Shown here in pieces: positions 42,294 through 53,945 of a stretch of DNA of 64,000 nucleotides. The stretch is from Madurella fahalii (taxonomy: Eukaryota > Ascomycota > Sordariomycetes > Sordariales): contig CM056877.1 in NCBI GenBank assembly GCA_029876055.1, positions 3,348,001-3,412,000 of the forward strand, given 5' to 3'. The stretch's first letter is position 1, and every line of letters starts with the position of its first letter. The notes under the pieces were generated by a model. That model worked only from the letters and a program-made list of their open reading frames with translations. It was not told the origin of the DNA and searched no databases. A program made the translations under genes and the position numbers.

Positions 42294-43303
42294 ATGCAGC
42301 AGTTTTCAGCACACGAGGGTAGCGGTGGCTCACGCGTCAATCGTTCGGGTACAGCCGAGCCAGAATCGCCCACCACAGCATTCCGCTTCATCTCGAGTGA
42401 GCCGTACGTTGGCGAGCTTTCGTGTCAGCTAAAGGACTTCAAAGCGCCCAAACTCGGCAGGTTTCCGCATCCCCCGGCTACTCTTCGTTGGCGGCGCTTC
42501 CTTGGGGCGGGAGAAGATGGCTTTGTCCTTTCCGCCGGGACGTCCGAGGATTCTTTAGTGGCTGTTAAGTTTGTAGGCTCTTCTCAATTCAACCATCTGT
42601 GCTGGCTGCCATGGCTGTTCTGCGGCTGAAGGCATCCTGCGCGTAGTTCTATCACAACAAGCCTCCAGAGCCCATCGATGGGCTGCGGCGCTACTGGGCC
42701 TTCCGCAGAGAATGTCTCAATGCTGCCCTCCTCGCCATGATCAAGACAAGCATCCACCGCGCGGCCGAATCTAAGCGGCCGATATGCCTGAATCCGAAGC
42801 CGAAGACACGACGCGACGCCGTCCGAAACCTCACGGCGTTTACAGCGGAACCCCCAATTCATTATTCTCCGCCCACCCCCCCGACTCTCGACTGGACGCC
42901 CGTCGATTGGAAGACGCTTGAGATCCACAGCTGCTTTGGGTGGACCGAGATGCCCTACAGCCATGTCATGCAAGCCTTGGCCTGCTCTTCCAAGAGTGCT
43001 GGCCAATTTCCGCAGGTCGATCGCGCCTACGCTGACCTTGACAAGGACGGGCAGTGCTTTGCGACAGTGTACTCGTTTGTTCCCAAGGACGAGCTGGATG
43101 TCGAGACGGTCCAGAAGCAGCTCGACTTCTTCCACCTGGCCGGCTTCGTATTGGTACCTTTCCGCGAACAAAATTGGCGCGAAAAGGGCGTGCTCGTCGA
43201 TCTCTGCGACCTTGTGCCCCCACACTGTTCCGAACGGTGGAGGCAAGACGACTACCGGAGAATGGGTGTGGGATGGTACTTTGCTGAAATGAGGGAGTGG
43301 TAA
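42294..43303 (+). CDS. Kinase-like fungal protein (FTA2/pseudokinase type), 311 aa, two exons
   Basis: Exons 42294-42572 and 42647-43303. The 74-bp intron (GTAGGC...GCGTAG) joins VAVKF to FYHNKPPEPI in phase. An N-lobe-like part has a glycine loop RFLGAGEDGFVLSAG and the VAIK-like VAVKF. RRYWAFRRECLNAALLAM is in the place of the usual EC.a.g.l segment. The C-terminal third (ATVYSFVPKDE, LAGFVLVPFREQNW, GVLVDLCDL) corresponds to the degenerate catalytic region of the fungal kinase-like family often labelled Kinetochore Sim4 subunit FTA2 or protein kinase-like. HRD and DFG are not canonical, so catalysis is doubtful. A decayed relative lies 2.5 kb upstream. Family call is moderate. Confidence 0.65.
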
Positions 43304-43468
43304 ATGCAAGAGACAAACAACACATCTTTATTTTCTTTGCGCTTTTCTATGGTGCTAGTGCCAGGGAACTAACTGCTGACCGTTGCTGCTGAACTAAAGG
43401 AAGGAAAACATGCGTCGAAGAATCGAGCAGGCACAGGCCATGAGAGTAAGGCCCCAATACCTCCCTGC

Positions 43469-44190
43469 TCATGAAGAATAGCTCGGGCCCACTAGTTCAG
43501 CCGCATTGACGCGACGTAATATGAACCTGCTGAGATTGTGCTCAAGAGAGTCTTCGTCAAAACTGCGCTGATCCCAGCGAGAAGGCTCAGGATTGTTGAA
43601 GAGGTTGAAGACCCATTCGGCATCGACAATGTGCCGGTACATATCGTAGAGCTTCCGGGCATCAAAGTCCCGCCGTGGACTCCAAGTGTCAATATCAAGG
43701 CCAGTCGGGAGACGTGGTATTGCCGCCAGGTTTCGTAAAGCTGGCGTCAATTTTGGGGTTGGATTGGGTCAACACCCCTAGAATACTGGTCTTGGAAGGC
43801 GTAGCTGACTAGGAGAAATCTTCTAATGCACTTCGCACGATGAAGATTGTCCCGTCGATACTTTCGCAGATGGTGAGCAGCAACTGGTCATCGAGGATCA
43901 ACTGAAAATGACAATGGCTGCCCAATTCCTTCACAATCAGCCCGCAGAACCGAGCCCGGTAATTCCAACAGCCAATACCGCAAAGGTGCACATGTCGAAC
44001 CCTCCCCTTCGCACCCCCGTCAGGTCATCGGTCATCAGGGAGGGCATTCCACCAACCCATTGCCGCTGACCCAGAGGTAGTCAGCCCGATGAATTTTGTC
44101 TGGGTCCTGGACCACTATCTCATTATCGACGATCTCGTTGTGGCTTCAGCTCTCGGATACTACATTGCTTAATTATGGCAGCGAGGGACA
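43469..44190 (-). pseudogene. Unidentified protein pseudogene in three frames
   Basis: On minus, consecutive fragments form one coherent protein: NEIVVQDPDKIHRADYLWVS (about 44140), then SLMTDDLTGVRRGGFDMCTF (about 44030), RARFCGLIVKELGSHCHFQL and ESIDGTIFIVRSALEDF (43950-43810). A likely intron (GTGTTGACC...GCCAG) follows at about 43739-43790, then LRNLAAIPRLPTGLDIDTWS, LYDMYRHIVDAEWVFNLFNN and FILRRVNAAELVGPSYSS-stop at 43469. At least two frameshifts lie between the first three pieces. The family is not recognised, and the text looks like a cytosolic globular protein. Confidence 0.5.
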
Positions 44191-44976
44191 TCAACGGCTG
44201 TAGACAAGACTGTCGCGGAGTCCAGCACTCGCGAACCAGCCATACGGAAACCGGCTCCCATTGAGGGCATTCCATGCGTACAATTCCCTACCCAAAACCA
44301 GAGGCCGTCTTGGAACACGACGTCATTGCGTATGATAACAACGAACACGGTATCAACAACTCTGGTTCCCCTGCTAGTTCACTAGAGTGCTTGAAATCTG
44401 GCTGGAGGCCTTCAAATGCCTTGCATTGCCCGTATGATAAAGTTCAACGGTTTTCCTCAAAGCAAGAGACATATTCATCACACTGCCTACCATCAATATC
44501 TTGCTAGGAAATATACTTCGTATCGTTACCTTGTAGTCCGTAGCCTCCTTCCCTTCTCGTTAGGAGACATACTTGACAGACAGAGTAACAGATAACTTAA
44601 GTCATCAAGGAAGAAATATAAGCATTACAAGCAAGGGCGGGTAATTCACTACCGATATATAATCTTGTTATTCGTATCCCCTATTTTCAAGAACTAATCC
44701 TTAGGGAACAAAACCTTGGATTCCAGTCTACTAAAGCTCCTTATATTTATATCCCTAGGCCAGCAACAGCCCCGGAATCTCCGCCCTATATTGTCACCTT
44801 TTTGCCCTTATATCACTGGTGTATCTATATTTCTAGGGTTCCTAACCCTAAGTACATCCGGCAACGCAGTCGGCAGAACGAGGATAATGACACAACCAAC
44901 ATCGCCATATAGGTCCTTAAGGGCTTGTACACCACGAATCCACACCATTTGCTGCACACCCTGGTAATTGGCCAGA
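44191..44976. other. Intergenic, AT-rich
   Basis: No supported gene. Short frames only, with low-complexity TA-rich DNA around 44550-44900. Confidence 0.45.
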
Positions 44977-46298
44977 TTACAAATATTTCACAAGTATTTC
45001 CTCAACAATTCGAATATTTTCCCGCCAGAACTCCTCAGCTTCATCGATTGGGAGGTCTCTCGGTCGCCACTCTGGCTTCAGAAACATGCCAAACCTGAAC
45101 CACTCTAAGAACACTAGCGTCGACTCGTCCTCGTTCCACCGCTTCCAGTCCGGAATTGCACCCCAAAAGGCCTCGCGAAGTTCGTCGACGCGGTCGTACT
45201 CTCGGCCATAGCCATTCGCCGCAGGCCTACGAAAAAGCATTTTGATGATCCGATGAAGCGCCATGAACGGTGCACCCGCAACGAATTCCCAGTCGATTAT
45301 AGCCTTGATGTCGCTGGCTGAGTGGCTCGATACGATGACATTATGCGGTCCCATGTCGGAGTGCATGGCAACGATCGGCATGTTCTCGATGACGGCCGGA
45401 ATGTTGTGCAGGCAATTGTTGACAAAATCTCCGATTCGACCAAGAAATCTCTCCTTGTAGTCGTCGATGCCTTGTTGCTTCTCAAGGCTGGTGAGTGCGG
45501 ATTTGAGATATGCCCGAAGATAGTCTCGCACGGATGAGAAGGGTCCACCAAGACCGTGGTGTCGATCTGGCTCGATGCTGAGAAGAATCTCGCCATCGTC
45601 ACCGGTTGTGGCAACAAGCTCGCCGATGAGACGAGGTTCCGGAAGGGGAAGCCTCCAGCATGCCTGAAATGCAAGAGCCATTCTCCTGATAAAGATAACC
45701 TTCTCGTCATGGGACAAAGCAGGGTACACTGTCGAAGCGACATCGCCTGGTATCAGCAACGTGATCTGCCTTCCTAATCCTGTAGCTTCTTGTCGTTCCC
45801 TTTCTCCTGGAATCGGAAGACTGGGGGCACCGGCAGGATCTGCGGGTCCGCCGTGTTGGAAATTAACGTCATCAGCGAGTCGATAGACGCCACATTGCCA
45901 TGATGGCGTAACTGGACCACGTAAGCAGTATCCGGGTTCTCGTGCACGGCGACTTTGTACGAGATGCTAAGCGCTCCATCGGTAAAGCAAGTCGACGAAG
46001 CTAGATGTTGACCCGTGGCTGACATAATAACGTCGGATAGTTCTGCGTCCGTAAGTTGGATGGGTTGCGGTGGTGAGATTTCCTTTGATCGCCTGTCAAT
46101 CTTGACGCGATACCGGTCGATAGGCACCGCCGGACCGTCCAAGTCCTCCATGGCAGTCGACCACGAGAAAGCATCTGGTGTGGTCTCGATCAGCGCGTAC
46201 GCGACAGCTTTGCCCTTTGTGGAACCGATTCCACCGGAGTAAACGAAAGCCAAGAGTGCGGATACGACTTCATCCTGTGTCATGAGTTTTTCGGTCAT
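44977..46298 (-). pseudogene. APH-type phosphotransferase with one frameshift
   Basis: The start is ATG 46298 (MTEKLMTQDEVVSALLAFVY). The N-lobe has SYKVAVHENPDTAYVVQLRH and continues to PQILPVPPVF. One base appears to be missing near 45814. The next frame reads IPGERERQEATGLGRQIT, then LLIPGDVASTVYPALSHDEK, the catalytic loop VAMHSDMGPHNVIV and IKAIIDWEFV with the metal-binding Asp, ending at 44977. Apart from that single shift the gene is intact at about 440 aa, normal for fungal APH proteins, so a sequence error is as likely as real loss. It is unlike the APH pseudogene at 0.9-2.2 kb in sequence. Confidence 0.75.
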
Positions 46299-48333
46299 TA
46301 TTGATGAGAATTGGCACCTCGCGCGAAGAAAGAAAGGCCAAAGAAAACTCAATTATGAGAGTTTTCTCGCTCCCTTACGTTGCCAATGCGTTGGAAGTTC
46401 GAGTCTGGGATCCGGTCGCTCAATGAAAGTTGCTAACTTGCGGCGGCCAACCTCGGTTTTCGAGCCAACAAGGCAGGGGGTACCGTGGCTTAATAAGCAT
46501 ACATTTCAAATACAAACAACTGCTTGGCCAAGGTGCTTGAACCGGGCTCTGGGAATGGTGAAGGTCAGAATGCCGCCATCAAGGGGCTGGATTGTCTTCT
46601 CCGAACAGACCAAAAGGCACGACTTGAGAAACTAAACCTGAAAGACATTCAGACATCGCTGTTCTTTAGTATCTGCTAATTGCAGTGTTAAAGGAATGGC
46701 CTTCTATCCTCACCCTCGTTCTCCCCCTTGTCCTTGACCAAGTCCACCCTTCACGCCCTTTTTTTCTCCTCTCCCGCTCTGCCCTCCTGCATACCGCATA
46801 CCACGAGGCCAACGCTAGCAATGTCAATTCATCTTCCGAGAAGTCCATCCAGCTGCCCGTAGCCGACGGTACACTACAAGACCAGCGTCCCCCTCATTCC
46901 GCCGCCGCCACCACCACCACCTGCCGCCACCAGCTTTTGAGCCCCGGTCCTCAATTTCGTGGAGTAGTGGGCCTATAGTGCGGTACGGCTCCGCCATGGA
47001 AAGTCCTCCACGAACCGTTGATGGACGACGTCCGATGACAGTCCGCGGTCCCCCTTCAACTCGATAAGCCGCTCGCTTTCGTCAATTGTAAAGGGGCGGT
47101 TCGTGTTCCGGTCTCGTCACTTCGGTCGACACTTGTTCATAGTCCTCATCACCGTGACGCTCCCGCAAAGCCTCCCGATAAGCGGCACTACCCCTGCGGA
47201 AGCGACTGAGCCGGCGCTTGGATGATCGGGTAGCAGCTCAACTTCATCATTGTCCCTCCCCATCGGCGTTTGCGTTGCCGTGTTCATGCACTCGTGACAG
47301 CCTATCACATGATTTCGAGGGGAATAGGGATAAGCATCTGTTGCATATGCGAGTGGGCCCACCTGCCGGCACTCAAGTTAGATCCGCGCGATTTGAAACC
47401 TATCATTTAGATAGAAAGTCTTGATTGGGTTGTGGTGTGGGTGGGCTGCGTGCGGAGTAGCGAGTCGGCGAGGCTGTGAGACGACAATTGTGGTGGGCCG
47501 CTGCAGCTTCGACGGTGCACAGAGTGATCGGTATCAGGCGGCCTTCAATTTTACGTGCGTGAAGGACAAAGCTATGTGCACCGTACGGTAAGCAAGGTAG
47601 CGGGAATATTAGGCTTCTAGGCAGCAATTCCCCGCAAGCCAGCCAGCGTGTCGAATGGTTGGCTAACATATCCCCCAAGACAAGTCGTTGGTCGCGTACC
47701 GAGTTCGCCTCATATCTGCCTGATGGACACAAGCAGCAACACATTTCGTCCGTTTTCGAGACCCATTGACCAAAGATAACTGCCAGATGCCCGACTTTTG
47801 AGACGAGTCTCAAGCACACCACAAACACACTCGTACACTGCCCGATCCTCTGTACTTGCAACCACAAGACGTACGCTCGGAAGATCCTGGCATCACATAG
47901 GCAAATCCAATATCTGTTAGTCCTTACTCTGGGGGTTGCTGTACTCTAATGAAATGCAGACCCTGACTTGTATTCTCACGGTGTCAACCATGTGCAAAGA
48001 ACTAGTCTCGAGCACGAAGCTCTTCTGCAAGCATGTCCTTGATCGGCCGTCAACTTTGATTGATTGGGAGGATTGTGGTGGTTGTGGGAGAGAAAAACAG
48101 ACCCAGAGTATCTCGATCAGACCACAAAGAGGGAACCATGCGAGGACTGTATAGAGAATGGGGTATATATTAAAGATATGTCTGGACGGTGGGTAATAGC
48201 GCGATTTACCAGTACTTGATAGAGATACAATAGTAGATCGACATTTAGAATAGCTAGTTTATCGTGAGCCTTCTACAACTATACCATCACTACTTCGGAT
48301 AGCACCTCCCCTGCTATCTCATGTTTTACTCAA
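46299..48333. other. Intergenic, no supported gene
   Basis: Two kilobases with short frames only. CAC/CCG-rich simple sequence lies at 46895-46930 on plus (a Thr/Ala-rich frame). Nothing recognisable on either strand. Confidence 0.45.
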
Positions 48334-49269
48334 CTAAGCCTCCTCCTCCTCCTTCGGATCCATTTCCAACAAGCCTTTCTGAACAAGTTTATAACACTCA
48401 TTACGCTTCTGAGTGCAGTACTCGGTACTGAATGTGGCTGCGGCGCCCATGTCTACAGCCCCTGGGAGCTGCGCAGCCGCCTCGGCCAGATCCTTTATCG
48501 ACTCGAACTTTCCGGCCCAGCAGCGATCTATAATAGCGTCCAGCATATCGCCTTCGGCGTTTACAAGAGGAAAAACACCTTCTTTGAACAGTCTGACGAC
48601 GTCGAGCTCGGGATCGTCTTCTTCCGGGTGTCCGTACGGCTCATGGCCCCTTGTCATACAGTACAGGAGCGAGGCGATCGCAAACTGCTCGGTCTTCGGA
48701 CCATACAGACCCCAGTGTCCATTGCCAGTCAGCGGGTCCGGGTAGAGACGTGCCCACGGCGGAGCATCGCCGTACGATGCATCTCCGATACGTGCGACAC
48801 AGTCGAAGTCGGTCAGCTTGAGGTGATCCCGCTCGTCAAAGAGTATGTTTGGGGGGCGCAGGTCACCGTGGACAAGGCCCAGAGACTCGAGCCATGCGAC
48901 GGCTGCGCAGAGCTCGGCGGCCCAGCGCTCGATAAGATGCCTATCCTCAATCCGGAGCACCTGCAGGACCTTGTGCTTCTCGCGCCTCTGATTGCGTTGC
49001 AAACGGTTGTCGAGGTTGGCGAGCATGAACGGAAGGAAGTTGACATTGACGGTGCGATAGAAGCTCTGCATGACGTACGGGCATGGCGAGTGCTGTTCGA
49101 AGATGTCGTAGATGGCGTTCTCTCGCTCTATCTCGCCCGCGCCTACATCTCTAGAATACTTGATCACAATGCTTTCGGTAATCCGGTAAACCCAGGAGAT
49201 GGCGCCCATAGAGAGGAACTGTGACTTGGAGATTTTGCGGGGTAGCCGCACAACGATTGGGCCCGACAT
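48334..49269 (-). CDS. Small Ser/Thr protein-kinase-like protein, 311 aa
   Basis: I choose ATG 49269 (MSGPIVVRLPRKISKSQ); the frame is open further upstream but without kinase-like sequence. The ATP-binding Lys is in ESIVIKYSRD, followed by an Arg/Glu-rich alpha-C region. The catalytic loop is LVHGDLRPPNILF (HGD in place of HRD, with Asp and Asn kept), and the metal-binding motif is LTDFDCVA (DFD in place of DFG). The activation and C-lobe segments are shortened (GPKTEQFAIASLLYCMTRGH). This is the compact fungal kinase-like type frequent in accessory regions. Catalytic residues suggest it could be active. Substrate unknown. Confidence 0.8.
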   Translation of the reverse strand: MSGPIVVRLPRKISKSQFLSMGAISWVYRITESIVIKYSRDVGAGEIERENAIYDIFEQHSPCPYVMQSFYRTVNVNFLPFMLANLDNRLQRNQRREKHKVLQVLRIEDRHLIERWAAELCAAVAWLESLGLVHGDLRPPNILFDERDHLKLTDFDCVARIGDASYGDAPPWARLYPDPLTGNGHWGLYGPKTEQFAIASLLYCMTRGHEPYGHPEEDDPELDVVRLFKEGVFPLVNAEGDMLDAIIDRCWAGKFESIKDLAEAAAQLPGAVDMGAAATFSTEYCTQKRNECYKLVQKGLLEMDPKEEEEA

Positions 49270-49564
49270 TTGGAAATCAGATGGGGGATAGAAAGGGGTC
49301 AGAAACTTTGCGTGACTGCCAGCGGAACGTAAATGCGAAAGCGTGTGTGGAATCTTTGTTTTATTGCAGTCTCGAGATTTCTCACGGATAGCTGGCCCGT
49401 GCGCTATCAGATTCAGGACTGGTCTTGATTTATGATTTATCATATAAGTGGCACGTGGACAAATTTTATGGGAGTGCTAGATCGCTCAGAACATCGCTGC
49501 CCTCTCGTACAGCGACCGAGTCACCTCACGTTGACCTCCTGAGCACTCCCGACGACAAAGAAGG

Positions 49565-49850
49565 AGAGGAACCCCTTCACACAGAGGGCCAGTCGCCAGT
49601 AGCTAGAGGAGAGGCGTTTGTCGCACGGTTGAGAGAGGCCACGGAGTTCGTTTAAGCGGCAATGCTTTCCGCACAAGGGTGGCAGGGAGAAGCACGCTAA
49701 CCAGGCACTGAAGGCTGCAGAGCAGTTCCATGTAGGAGACAGAGTCTGGTTGAGGCTGAAGAACGTCAAAATCAACAGGCCTTCGAAGAAACTCAACTGG
49801 CTCAGCGCTAAGTACGAGGTTATTGAGGTCATCTCGACTGAACACGCCCC
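49565..49850 (+). pseudogene. Gypsy integrase C-terminal relic
   Basis: Plus-strand fragments SPVARGEAFVARLREATEFV (stop) and, after a frameshift, QALKAAEQFHVGDRVWLRLK, VKINRPSKKLNWLSAKYEV correspond to the GPY/F-type integrase tail of Ty3/gypsy elements (...VGD.VWL.L.N....RPSKKLD......Y.V). No LTR or other domain is left. The spelling differs from the gypsy element at 21.4-29.5 kb, so this is another family. Confidence 0.75.
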
Positions 49851-51634
49851 TCAGCGAGTCGGAGGCGCTCGGTCAGAACCTACTAGAGCTATTCAAATAA
49901 TCGTAGTGTGGATATACAGAGGGCTACGAAGGCCTCTAATCGGTTTGACCCCTGGAATAGGCTAGTCCGGGCAAAAGCAGAATCATCACAGCGATCTCCT
50001 GTCCTACCCCTCTCGAGCTTGCCTACCCCCACTCCCTACAAAAGCCAACGGAAATAGCAAGAGAAAGGCTATCCGGACCGACCAACCAAATAAGAATTCT
50101 TTAAAAAGCAGAAAAGAAGGGTTCCAAGCGCATCAACTAGATATAAGATGGGTAAAGCGGGACAATCGCAATCCCAGGCTCGCCGCCTGTCTCTCAGGCC
50201 CAAGCCATCTAAACGTAAAGTAGTATCAGCAAATCGATTAGCCAGCTCTGAGGAACTTTCTGCCCTAGCCACTGCCCCAAAGCCGGGCGGTCTCAACCGC
50301 TACGTCCGGCTCCACAACCTCTTGGGCTTCGTCATCCTCCAAACACCTGTTCCCATCCGACCCCATCCATCAGCTGCGCCTAACGAAGGACATGACAGAC
50401 CATGTGCTCTACACAGCTCTCTCACCGGTAAATACAAACAGTCATTGATAAAGAGAGAGATGCACGCCATGGTGATCGCCCCGAATTTAAATGTGCTCGC
50501 TAATCGCCTGGTGCTTCAGCTTCGTACGCAGAAGGGGCTTGAAGCAACAAGCCACCTTTCGGATGAAGCTCCTGGAATTCTGCAATATAATAGCGTGGAA
50601 AAAGCTGGAACCCTGGCCTAGCCTCTCATTCCCTCCTCCAAATCAGTCCTTATCACTTCCCGACTCAAGCCGCTTTTCACCAAAATCTCATTAGCGAAAG
50701 TCAGTCAGTCCCGTACGAAGAATGCTATATAGAACAAAACAGATGGGAAGGGTAAAGGGAAGGAAATCTAGAATGCCGAGGTGAATGTGACCAGCCGACT
50801 TGGCGCTTGGCAAAGTCGCCTGGTCCTCGGCAACACGTAGCAGATATCTCTGATAGAAGCGCTTCAGTCTCCATGGCATGAGGCGCCTTCCAAGTTGCGA
50901 CCCTCGTCAGTGGAGTTAGAACTTTAGCCGACTTCTGATCCATCAATTCCTAAACTCCAGTGATCATTATCTGTCGGGATGTACGGGCCGTGGATATGTC
51001 GAATAAGATTAACAATAATCCCAACACTCCTCCATTGAGTTACAGGTAATGCACATTGATGATTTTATGAAGGTCCTCCAGTCAAAAAGCTTATTAGTAC
51101 GGAGTCGGGCGGCTCTGCAACTTATGGCTGACTAATCCCGATTTTCTGCTGGTGTTTGGGCCGCGAGTCCGATCCCCAAGCGCATCCCGCGCGCCATGAC
51201 AGACCAGTTGCGCTCGAAGATATTGACCCCTTCCATTCTGCCTACGAAGGCGCGAACCTCACTGACTACTCAGATACTTTGCGGCGGCTTGATTGAGAAG
51301 GCAAGAAAGACAGCACAGCTTCATTCTAGTTGTTTTCCTGCTGACCATCGTATAAATTTCCAAAACCTTGCCCTTTTCCCTTCTCTCAACTCTACAGAGC
51401 TTTCAGGCATCTCATCTACTCCGTTTCAGCGGTAGTTTAATAACGTCTTTAACGATCTCTCGAGACTCCATTCCGCCATTGGCTCCGACGACTTCAACCT
51501 CAACCGCATCAAACCTCTCCCCAAGTCAGCCATTGCTAACAATAGCGATACCATCATCTAGAAGTTTACAACGCGCGGTCACCAAGCCAACCCGCCTCCT
51601 GCCTTTCGGTATTCGGCAAACAAACCCACGGTCC
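49851..51634. other. Intergenic with weak open frames
   Basis: The longest, 50148-50621 on plus (157 codons, basic N-terminus KRKVVSANRLASSEEL), has an ATG but no recognisable domain and unclear coding texture. The rest shows nothing. Confidence 0.4.
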
Positions 51635-53043
51635 ATGGCGGCTCCCTCGCACCGGCACCAATCGTCCCTGGACGGCGTCATTGACTTCCCCACCGCCGAC
51701 CCCTTATTTGCAGACGAGCAACAGCGTATACAGGCTGTTAGCAGGTTCCGCCTATCGTCAGCTACTTCGAAGCCACTGACCAGCCGGTTTCTAGATACGG
51801 CGACGACGGGTATGATCGTCCAGCCCTTGTTCGCCTTACATTCAAGTATGCGCGCTCGCAGAAGTCGCAGGACAGGTTTCTTGCGGTCTTTTTCCGATCT
51901 CTTGCCCTTGGGATGCTCGACGACGACAGTATTAACCTTAGCGACGATAGTGTAATAGCCAAATTTTGGTTTGTCGCTGTTTGGTTTTGCCGAGTTCCTT
52001 ATGGCCAATTTCTTTCTCCCTTGTACGTTGTATTATCTCACTCTCCTGACCCCGACTAACCCCTATTAAACCCCTATTAGCCCCTATTAACCCAACAAGC
52101 CCAACCCCCCCCTTATCCCCGGCTCCCCCACTCCACCTTAACTGATAATATTTTTTGATAGTACGAGCTGCTATGAACAAGACGCCCCAACCATTCCCTG
52201 TCTACCATGCTGCAATCCAACAAACTCAAGTGCAAGCGGAGCAGCAGCGTATACAAGATTTCGCAGGAACGCCTGAGCGTTTGTCGCACATACGAGAAAG
52301 GTGCCTTGTACGCGATCGTCATCGCTGTATTATCACACGTATCTTCGATAGAAGAGAGATGGGTATACGGTCACGCCAGCCTCCTGCTAGGGACGATGAT
52401 GGAAATCTTCTCGATAGTAGCGACCAATACGGAGGCCTTGACGTGGCACATATCCTCCCCTATGCTTTGACTAAACAGGAGGAGGAGAATAACGAGTTGG
52501 TTTGTTGCCCCGTAGCCCCACCCCTTCACCTTCATCTTCCTCTTCCTCTTTCTCCCCCTTTCTAGCTTTTATGGAGTGTTTATAAGCTAATCTGGAGAGA
52601 AGAACGAGTCAAGGAGAGCTGCAATTGCCATCCTAAATATGTTTGACCTCGGCGTGATCCATCTGATCGAAGGTCCCGATATACACCGCCCACGCAACGC
52701 CATTAGCCTTAGTCTCGAGATGCATCAGCTTTTTGGGAACTTCAATATCTTCTTCGAACGTGTGATAGACGCTCCCCCGCATACCTATCGTATCCGTACA
52801 TTTCTCCCTTTTTTAGCAAGCAGGTTCCCTATCACAAGGACATTGTTTGAACACCCATTGATCGACCCCCCGTCGGAACGGCTTCTCGCACTTCACTCTG
52901 CCATCGGCCATATACTCCACCTCTCCGGCGCTGGGGATTATATCGAGGTTATCCTCAGGGATATGGAGGATGGGGTAGTACGGGAGGACGGGTCGACGCA
53001 GCTGGGTCTTCTGTTGCGTCTCGCCTTGCAATCGAGGGGATAG
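51635..53043 (+). pseudogene. HNH-nuclease domain (HNH_2-type) protein, four exons, one frameshift
   Basis: Exon 1 is 51635-51744, intron 50 bp (CTGAC, TTTCTAG). Exon 2 is 51795-52022 (YGDDGYDRPALVRLTFKYAR, FLAVFFRSLALGMLDDD), intron 139 bp with CCCCTATTA repeats. Exon 3 is 52162 to about 52500, and exon 4 runs from about 52600 to 53043. The HNH region spans exons 3-4: RERCLVRDRHRCIITRIFD, LDVAHILPYALTKQ, FDLGVIHLIEGPDIHRPRNA, LEMHQLFGNFNIFFE, a layout typical of a large fungal family of HNH_2 proteins of unknown target. One extra base in the AAATTTT run near 51962 shifts the frame between SDDSVIAKF and FGLSLFGFAEFL. The gene is otherwise complete, so it is either recently broken or a sequencing error. 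Confidence 0.75.
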
Positions 53044-53164
53044 GACTGCCTAGGCTAATATAGAAGCCCGCGGGGCTCTGCTTGTTGGCGTGCGACTGGG
53101 GCCAGAGGTGCGAAACAGCGGGCGCTCGGGGCGAAGGGACTGCGGGGTTAGCGGCGCACCAGTT

Positions 53165-53945
53165 GCCCAGAGCACCAAGTTCTTCCATGACGGATTGTGC
53201 GATGTCTTCGTTGAGAAGAGGAAGGGAATCTTGGACGATGGGACTCCTGAGGAGCAGCAGAGCGTCCAACATATCCTGTATCGGACACTTGGCGTTGCGT
53301 TGTGCCTCTTGCATCCATTCATGCCCTTCATTACTGAGAAAGTGTGGCAACGGCTGCTACGTAGCAAAGGGGGTGCGGTGCATCTATCATGCTTGCGCCC
53401 TACCCAGAGGCCGGCAGCACTCTGGAATTTGTATCTGACGCTGAGGACGACGACTGGGGCTCCGATGAGCGGACGGCATGCCTTCCCTTTCTGCGGACTG
53501 CAACATCCGTTCGGATGCGCGTGCCTTCATCAAGGCATTCACAGCCGCCGGCCAGGAGAAGGCCAGCGCACAGCCCCAAGCAATCAAGACGCTGTCCGGG
53601 AAGGGCATCACCGAAGTCAACGTCCTTGGCCTGGATGCAGACGAAGCTGCAGCCCCTAAGGGTTGTACTGTTTACGTCGTGTCTGCCGACGTGGCCGTTC
53701 TGCCGCATATCAGCGCGCAGAATAAGGACATTGACGTCGAGACCAAGAAGATCACGACACAGCCGTAGAAGACCAACGTTGGCATCACAAAGCAACAGGA
53801 GGTGGTGGGCAGTGAAGGATGTGAGAAGGTTAGCGATGTGGTACTGACAGCGGAGAAGAAGCTGCTGGCCGATGCGCGAGCTGCAAAGGGAAAAAACTAC
53901 GAGAGGATCTTGCAGGACTTCAGCAAACCGAAACTCGCGGAATAG
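53165..53945 (+). pseudogene. Valyl-tRNA synthetase C-terminal pseudogene
   Basis: Plus-strand pieces in several frames follow the end of a cytosolic/mitochondrial ValRS: LCDVFVEKRKGILDDGTPEE, QHILYRTLGVALCLLHPFMP, FITEKVWQRL (anticodon-binding domain), then MLAPYPEAG in a new frame. ARAFIKAFTAAGQEKA, IKTLSGKGITEVNVLGL, VYVVSADVAVLPHI and VDVETKK-like text follow, then a TAG at 53766. Beyond it lie KTNVGITKQQEVVG and CEKVSDVVLTAEKKLLADA, the C-terminal coiled-coil. At least two frameshifts and one stop are present. The catalytic core is absent, so it is a truncated, dead copy. The working ValRS gene must be elsewhere. Confidence 0.85.

Noticed and set aside
42584..43309. 241-codon minus-strand open frame
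   Set aside because: Shadow of the kinase-like gene on plus, whose intron joins in phase and whose motifs match a decayed relative.
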